Shown piece by piece: positions 54,201-57,828 of a stretch of 57,828 nt of DNA. Positions within the stretch are counted from its first letter, which is position 1. Every line of letters begins with the position of its first letter. The position numbers were made by a program, and so were the translations under genes. Under the pieces are notes generated by a model that did not search any database, was not told the origin of the DNA, and was given only the letters and a program-made list of their open reading frames with translations. Source of the stretch: Pseudomonadota bacterium (GTDB taxonomy: Bacteria; Pseudomonadota; Gammaproteobacteria; Pseudomonadales; Pseudomonadaceae); contig JAEWGL010000136.1 of the NCBI GenBank assembly GCA_023388335.1, forward strand, positions 1 to 57,828, read 5' to 3'.

Positions 54201-55050
54201 CATGCGCGCCCTGCAGCTTCGGGGCATTGAGGCGCACCACGGCGCTTTGCAGCTGGCCCTTGTTCCAGTCGAACCAGAATTCGCCACCCGCATGCAACTG
54301 CACGACCTGCCACTGGCCCAGCAGCCGAGGTGGCAGCCAGCGTGCCCAGTCGCTCTGGGGCAGACTCAGGTAGCCTTTGAAACCGCCATCACGCCAGGCA
54401 TTGGCAGGAACCCGACCGCGCAGCGTCATGGCCAGCGGCTGGCCATCAGGGAGGGTCAGACGCAGGTCGAGCTGCTGGCGTGAAACGCCACTCTGCAGGC
54501 CCAGACTGACATAGGTGAGGGTCAGCGGATCGCGCTGCCAGGGCACGACGGTGACCTGGCTGTCGAACACGTCGATGCGGCCGAGCTGCCGCAGGCGCTG
54601 CAGCAGCTGCGCCGGGTCCAGTGGCTGGTCATCCTGCCGGGGCAGGCCTTCGAGGGCCCAGCCACCCTGCTGGTCTTCACGCAGGCTCAGTTGCAGCCCT
54701 CCCAGTTGCAGGCGTGCCAGGCGCACCTCGCGCGCCTTCAAGCTGGCCCATAAGGCGGGCACCACCTTGACCTCATCGAGCCGTAGGGCGCCGGGCCCTT
54801 CGCCTAGCTGCATATCACGCACCCGCAACACCGGCGCCAGGCCACTCCAACGTCCCTCCAGGGCGCCAATGTGCACCGGCAGGCCAAGCGCCTGTTCGGC
54901 CTTGGCTTGCACATCGGCGCGGTATTCGGCTACCAGCGGTACCAGTTGCCGGCCCAGGCTGACATACAGCGCCACCAGTACCGCGAGCAGGGCACAGGTC
55001 GCCAGCCCCCAACGGGTCAAGGCGCCCAGAACGCGCATCAGACGTTCCAT
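51223..55050 (-). CDS. yhdP: AsmA-like phospholipid transport protein YhdP
   Basis: YhdP is one of three AsmA-like proteins (with TamB and YdbH) that carry phospholipids from the inner to the outer membrane in E. coli. The 1275-residue product has one N-terminal membrane helix (GLATCALLAVLVALYVSLG) and a very long periplasmic part of repeating beta strands, typical of a bridge with a hydrophobic groove. A DUF3971-type middle and the AsmA-like C-terminus (FGLLNFNSIGRRLRLDFSDL) are visible. ATG 55050 gives better spacing to GGAGGG than ATG 55056. It overlaps nit. Confidence 0.93.
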   Translation of the reverse strand: MERLMRVLGALTRWGLATCALLAVLVALYVSLGRQLVPLVAEYRADVQAKAEQALGLPVHIGALEGRWSGLAPVLRVRDMQLGEGPGALRLDEVKVVPALWASLKAREVRLARLQLGGLQLSLREDQQGGWALEGLPRQDDQPLDPAQLLQRLRQLGRIDVFDSQVTVVPWQRDPLTLTYVSLGLQSGVSRQQLDLRLTLPDGQPLAMTLRGRVPANAWRDGGFKGYLSLPQSDWARWLPPRLLGQWQVVQLHAGGEFWFDWNKGQLQSAVVRLNAPKLQGAHVGRKAVTLDNLALGAWFQRQEQGFDVVLDSLAANIGKSRWESHIQVRQRADLDPTQAAWQVQADRLDLTPLTPLVEALAPLPDTLMAVVEGLKVTGALRNVRLELRPQAEGDKRMQFAANLEGVGFDAYHGAPAAGNVSGSVSGDLGQGELRLDTDAFMLHLYPIFAKPWHYQKANARLIYHLDQEGFTLVAPYLKVLGEEGKIAGDFLIRLLFEEGREDYMDLRVGLTEGDGRYTAKYLPEMLSPAVDEWLRSAIVKGTVDEGYFQYQGSLNHVAPDHARSISLFFKVRDAALDFQPGWPQVQQVDGDVYIDDAGVRIKAQKGLLLDTRVSDVTVDIPHVDSGQHSHLYLDGTFDGGLGDGLKILQQAPIGTAEIFAGWEGQGPLKGTLKLDVPLAAGDRPKVLVDFSTADARLKIAPPTLELSQLKGDFRFDLDKGLSAKGISLRAFDKPVTAQIVALGQPGQMQTRIDASGQVSLKALTNWLQFKQALPATGELPYQLQVSLGTRENRLSVDSSLKGLAIDLPAPFGKAATESHDTRFAMNLQGDDRRFDVRYADLARFAYAAPADKLDAGRGELLLGTGQAQLPAEQGLRVRGRLDALDVQAWQQQLERLAGGDPGGSARQTLRSVDVSIGQVKAYGMDLHQAVVRLGRAGTGWSLRLDSQEVIGNARLPDAKTAPMVVDLQTLHLPAADPAQAQAEDAPDPLASVDPRKVPALDLNIDKLFLGDDLLGSWAMKLRPIESGVALNGIALDLKGLRINGSGAWEGAPGASSSWYKGRLEGKNLADVLKAWGFAPTVTSRDFHLDVDGRWPGSPAWVGLQRFSGSLDAVLRQGQFVEVEGGAQALRVFGLLNFNSIGRRLRLDFSDLLDKGLAYDRVKGLLVASQGVYVTREPIILTGPSSNLELEGTLDMVRDRVDANLQVTLPVTNNLPLAALIVGAPAIGGALFLVDRLIGDRVARYASVHYRVEGPWKEPRITFVKPFERSRKEQP

Positions 55051-55147
55051 GGCCATGGCCCTCCACGTGGTGCCCCAGGATCTGTACAGATCCTAACTAT
55101 GGCTCGAAGCGACGGCTTTGCCAGCCGGCAAAAGTGTTCAAAACGCG

Positions 55148-56605
55148 TCAGAGCAGCACCACATCGTATTGTTCCTGGGAATACATGGATTCGACCTGAA
55201 AACGAATGGTTCGCCCGATAAAGGTCTCAAGCTCGGCCACGTTGCCCGACTCCTCGTCCAGCAGCCGGTCGACCACCTTTTGATTGGCCAGGACCCGATA
55301 GCCCTCTGCCTGATAGGCGCGCGCCTCGCGGAGAATCTCACGAAAAATTTCGTAACAGATAGTCTCAGGCGTCTTCAGCTTGCCGCGCCCCTGGCAGCAC
55401 GTGCAAGCCTCGCACAGTACCTGCTCCAGGCTTTCGCGGGTGCGCTTGCGGGTCATCTGTACCAGGCCCAGCTCGGTGATGCCGATGATGTTGGTCTTGG
55501 CGTGGTCACGCTCGAGTTGTTTTTCCAGGGTCCGCAAGACTTGGCGCTGGTGCTCTTCGTCTTCCATGTCGATGAAGTCGATGATGATGATGCCGCCGAT
55601 ATTGCGCAACCGAAGCTGCCGGGCGATGGCGGTGGCAGCCTCCAGATTGGTCTTGAAGATGGTTTCTTCGAGATTGCGGTGGCCGACGAAGGCACCGGTA
55701 TTGACGTCGATGGTGGTCATCGCCTCCGCCGGGTCGACCACCAGGTAGCCGCCCGACTTGAGCGGCACCTTGCGCTCGAGGGCGCGCTGGATTTCGTCCT
55801 CGACCCCGTAAAGGTCGAAGATCGGCCGCTCGCCAGGGTAATGCTCCAGGCGATCGGCGATCTCTGGCATGAGCTCGATGACAAACTGCGTGGTCTTCTG
55901 GAAGGTTTCCCGCGAGTCGATGCGGATCTTCTCGATCTTTGGATTCACCAGGTCACGCAGGGTGCGCAGGGCCAGGCCCAGGTCCTCGTAGATCACGGTA
56001 GGCGCGCCGACGGTCTTGATCTGCGTGCCGATCTGTTCCCATAGGCGGCGCAGGTAGCGGATGTCCATGAGGATTTCTTCGGAGCGCGCGCCTTCGGCTG
56101 CGGTGCGCAGGATGAAGCCGCCGGCGTCCTTGATGTTTTCCTGGGCCATGCAGTCGGTGACCACCTGCTTGAGGCGGTCACGCTCGGCTTCGTCCTCGAT
56201 CTTCAGGGAAATCCCCACGTGACTGGTGCGCGGCATGTATACCAAGTAGCGCGAGGGGATCGACAGTTGGGTAGTCAGACGCGCACCCTTGGACCCGATC
56301 GGGTCCTTGGTGACCTGTACCACCAGGCTTTGCCCCTCGTGTACCAGCGCGCTGATGCTCTCCACCGCGGAGCCTTCGCGCTGGGAGATCTCCGAGGCAT
56401 GAATGAAGGCGGCGCGCTCCAGGCCGATGTCGACGAAAGCCGCCTGCATCCCCGGCAGGACACGCACCACCTTGCCCTTGTAGATGTTACCGACGATGCC
56501 CCGGCGCTGGGTACGCTCGACGTGCACCTCTTGCAGGACACCGTTCTCCACCACCGCCACGCGCGATTCCATCGGGGTGATATTGATCAGAATCTCTTCA
56601 CTCAT
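55148..56605 (-). CDS. rng: Ribonuclease G
   Basis: RNase G cleaves single-stranded RNA and matures the 5' end of 16S rRNA. The 485-residue protein lacks the long C-terminal scaffold of RNase E. It has the S1 domain (GIVGNIYKGKVVRVLPGMQA), the metal-site aspartates in TIDVNTGAFVGH and IIIIDFIDMEDE, and a zinc-link cysteine pair in CEACTCCQGRG. ATG 56605 starts MSEEILINITPMESR, the family start. maf lies 54 bp upstream in the same direction. Confidence 0.96.
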   Translation of the reverse strand: MSEEILINITPMESRVAVVENGVLQEVHVERTQRRGIVGNIYKGKVVRVLPGMQAAFVDIGLERAAFIHASEISQREGSAVESISALVHEGQSLVVQVTKDPIGSKGARLTTQLSIPSRYLVYMPRTSHVGISLKIEDEAERDRLKQVVTDCMAQENIKDAGGFILRTAAEGARSEEILMDIRYLRRLWEQIGTQIKTVGAPTVIYEDLGLALRTLRDLVNPKIEKIRIDSRETFQKTTQFVIELMPEIADRLEHYPGERPIFDLYGVEDEIQRALERKVPLKSGGYLVVDPAEAMTTIDVNTGAFVGHRNLEETIFKTNLEAATAIARQLRLRNIGGIIIIDFIDMEDEEHQRQVLRTLEKQLERDHAKTNIIGITELGLVQMTRKRTRESLEQVLCEACTCCQGRGKLKTPETICYEIFREILREARAYQAEGYRVLANQKVVDRLLDEESGNVAELETFIGRTIRFQVESMYSQEQYDVVLL

Positions 56606-56659
56606 GGCAGGCTCTCGTCAAAGGTCTTCGGTAATGATGGATCGCTGGCGGGTGCCTGG

Positions 56660-57280
56660 CTACAGCTGTTGCGCATCCTCTGTGTGAAGTGGCCGGGTTT
56701 GCCAGCAGGCAATTCCGAATTTTTCGAGGAGTTCGGCGGTTTCGCTCAAGGGCAGGCCGACCACCGACGAATAGCTGCCCTGCAGGCCGGTGACGAACAC
56801 CGCACCAAGGCCCTGGATAGCATAGCCACCGGCCTTGTCCACCGGCTCGCCACTGGCCCAATAGCGCTGGGCCTCTTCGGCGCTGATGGCACGAAAGCGC
56901 ACCAGGCTTGCGACGCAGACGCTCAAGCAGCATTGGCCATCGCTCAGGGCGACGGCGGTGAGTACCTGGTGCTCGCGATCGGCGAGTTCGGCCAGCATGG
57001 CCTGTGCATGGGCCGCGTCCTCGGGCTTGCCAAGGATCTTGCCATCGAGCACCACGGCGGTGTCGGCGCCCAGCACCACGCCAGGTTGCGACACGCCAGC
57101 CAGACCAGCCAGGCCGGCCGCCGCCTTGGCACGGGCCAGACGCTCGACGTAGGCCGGAGCACTTTCGCCCGGCAGCGGGGTTTCATCGATGGGGGCACTG
57201 ACCGGGGTGAACGGCACGCCGATCTGTGTCAGCAGCTCACGCCGTCGTGGCGAGCCAGAAGCCAGGTACAACGGGGTCAT
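56660..57280 (-). CDS. maf: Maf-type nucleoside triphosphate pyrophosphatase
   Basis: Maf proteins hydrolyse non-canonical or pyrimidine nucleotides (dTTP and UTP in the YhdE group). The 206-residue protein starts MTPLYLASGSPRRRELLTQI, with the SxxR phosphate-binding motif SGSPRR. GADTAVVLDGKILGKP and KAGGYAIQGLG are also typical. It lies between mreD and rng, the usual order mreBCD-maf-rng, and its substrate group is inferred from that context. Confidence 0.95.
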   Translation of the reverse strand: MTPLYLASGSPRRRELLTQIGVPFTPVSAPIDETPLPGESAPAYVERLARAKAAAGLAGLAGVSQPGVVLGADTAVVLDGKILGKPEDAAHAQAMLAELADREHQVLTAVALSDGQCCLSVCVASLVRFRAISAEEAQRYWASGEPVDKAGGYAIQGLGAVFVTGLQGSYSSVVGLPLSETAELLEKFGIACWQTRPLHTEDAQQL

Positions 57281-57313
57281 TCGGGCATCTCCCTGTCAGT
57301 GTCGGTGAAACCT

Positions 57314-57802
57314 TCAGTTAATGCTCAGGCGTCTGCGCAGGTCGCGCAGGGCAAAACTCACCCATGGCCAGAGCACGGCACTGATCACAGCGGACCAGAC
57401 CAGCGCCAGGGTCGGCAGGCGATTGCCGGTCAGCGCGCTGAGCCACAGCTGGACCAGTTGGGCGATGCCGAAGATCACCAGGATCACCAGGCTCTGCTGC
57501 CACATCGGAAACATGCGCAAGCGTTGCTGCAGCGACATCACCAGGAAGGTGATCAAGGTCAGGACCAAGGCGTTCTGCCCCAGCAAGGTGCCGTACAGCA
57601 CGTCTTCGGCCAGCCCCAGAAGGAATGCCGTAGCCATGCCGACCTTGTGCGGCACGGTCAGTGACCAGAAGGCCAGCAGCAGGGCCAGCCACATAGGGCG
57701 CAAGACTTCCATGAACTGGGGCATGGGGGAAACGCTGAGCAACAGGCCGACCACGAAGGTCAACCAGATGACCCAGCCATTCTTGCTGCGGGTGCTAGCC
57801 AT
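57314..57802 (-). CDS. mreD: Rod shape-determining protein MreD
   Basis: MreD is an inner-membrane protein of the elongasome that links MreC to the peptidoglycan machinery. The 162-residue product has about five hydrophobic helices, with WVIWLTFVVGLLLSVSPMP at the start and GLAEDVLYGTLLGQNALVLT in the middle, typical of MreD. ATG 57802 overlaps the mreC stop as TGATG; ATG 57805 one codon earlier is possible. Confidence 0.93.
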   Translation of the reverse strand: MASTRSKNGWVIWLTFVVGLLLSVSPMPQFMEVLRPMWLALLLAFWSLTVPHKVGMATAFLLGLAEDVLYGTLLGQNALVLTLITFLVMSLQQRLRMFPMWQQSLVILVIFGIAQLVQLWLSALTGNRLPTLALVWSAVISAVLWPWVSFALRDLRRRLSIN

Positions 57803-57828
57803 CATTCTCTCCGGGGTTGGACCGGCGC
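57802..57828 (-). CDS. mreC: End of mreC, truncated by the window
   Basis: The last eight codons read APVQPRRE followed by TGA at 57804-57802, overlapping the mreD start. A Pro-rich C-terminal tail fits MreC, and the gene order mreC-mreD-maf-rng supports it. Too little sequence remains for independent proof. Confidence 0.5.
   Translation of the reverse strand, partial: APVQPRRE

Noticed and set aside
56219..57664. 481-residue plus-strand frame over rng, maf and mreD
   Set aside because: It runs antisense across three conserved genes and has no domain. The real genes are on the minus strand.

Overview
The window is chromosomal core DNA of a fluorescent Pseudomonas, most likely of the P. putida group. 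It is GC-rich with strong third-position GC bias. Gene order matches what I remember of P. putida KT2440 from arcD down to mreC, and REP-like GCGGGC/GCCCGC hairpins of the P. putida type lie between genes. I see no insertion sequence, prophage, CRISPR array, tRNA or rRNA. Most genes are recognisable core genes. Identifications rest on reading motifs and on family memory, not on a search.

Layout. 1-6900: anaerobic arginine catabolism, with arcD-arcA-arcB-arcC and a small DUF5064-like gene behind an ANR-type box, plus a second, divergent and truncated arcD paralogue at the left edge. 7049-13281: a TyrR/GcsR-type sigma-54 activator followed by gcvH-gcvP-gcvT, with three candidate activator sites and a -24/-12 promoter between them. 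13620-14411: a cold-shock protein and an RDD membrane protein, each followed by a strong terminator. 14496-16665 (minus): lptF-lptG. 16971-23549: pepA, holC, a small unknown gene, valS and rlmF. 23599-27597: HU, the nucleoid protein YejK, a GIY-YIG protein, and a GntR/FadR-type regulator with an MFS transporter.

27728-35639 (minus): mlaF-E-D-C-B, ibaG-murA, and hisG-hisD-hisC. 35884-42877 (plus): kdsD-kdsC-lptC-lptA-lptB, then rpoN-hpf-ptsN-rapZ-ptsO. 42988-46774 (minus): fagA-fumC-orfX-sodM-ZIP transporter behind a near-consensus Fur box, an iron-sparing operon. 46914-57828: pmbA(tldE), darP(yjgA), tldD, a nitrilase, yhdP, rng, maf, mreD and the last codons of mreC.

Two themes link the parts. 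First, envelope building is dense here: Kdo synthesis, the Lpt ABC transporter in two loci, the Mla phospholipid system, YhdP, MurA and MreCD. Second, sigma-54 (rpoN) lies about 30 kb from a textbook sigma-54 target, the gcv operon. I found no clearly undescribed multi-gene system. The best leads are the uncharacterised partner genes: fagA and orfX in the Fur operon, the gene coupled to holC, and the DUF5064-like gene behind arcC. The GcsR-site array and several intercistronic hairpins also merit a check.
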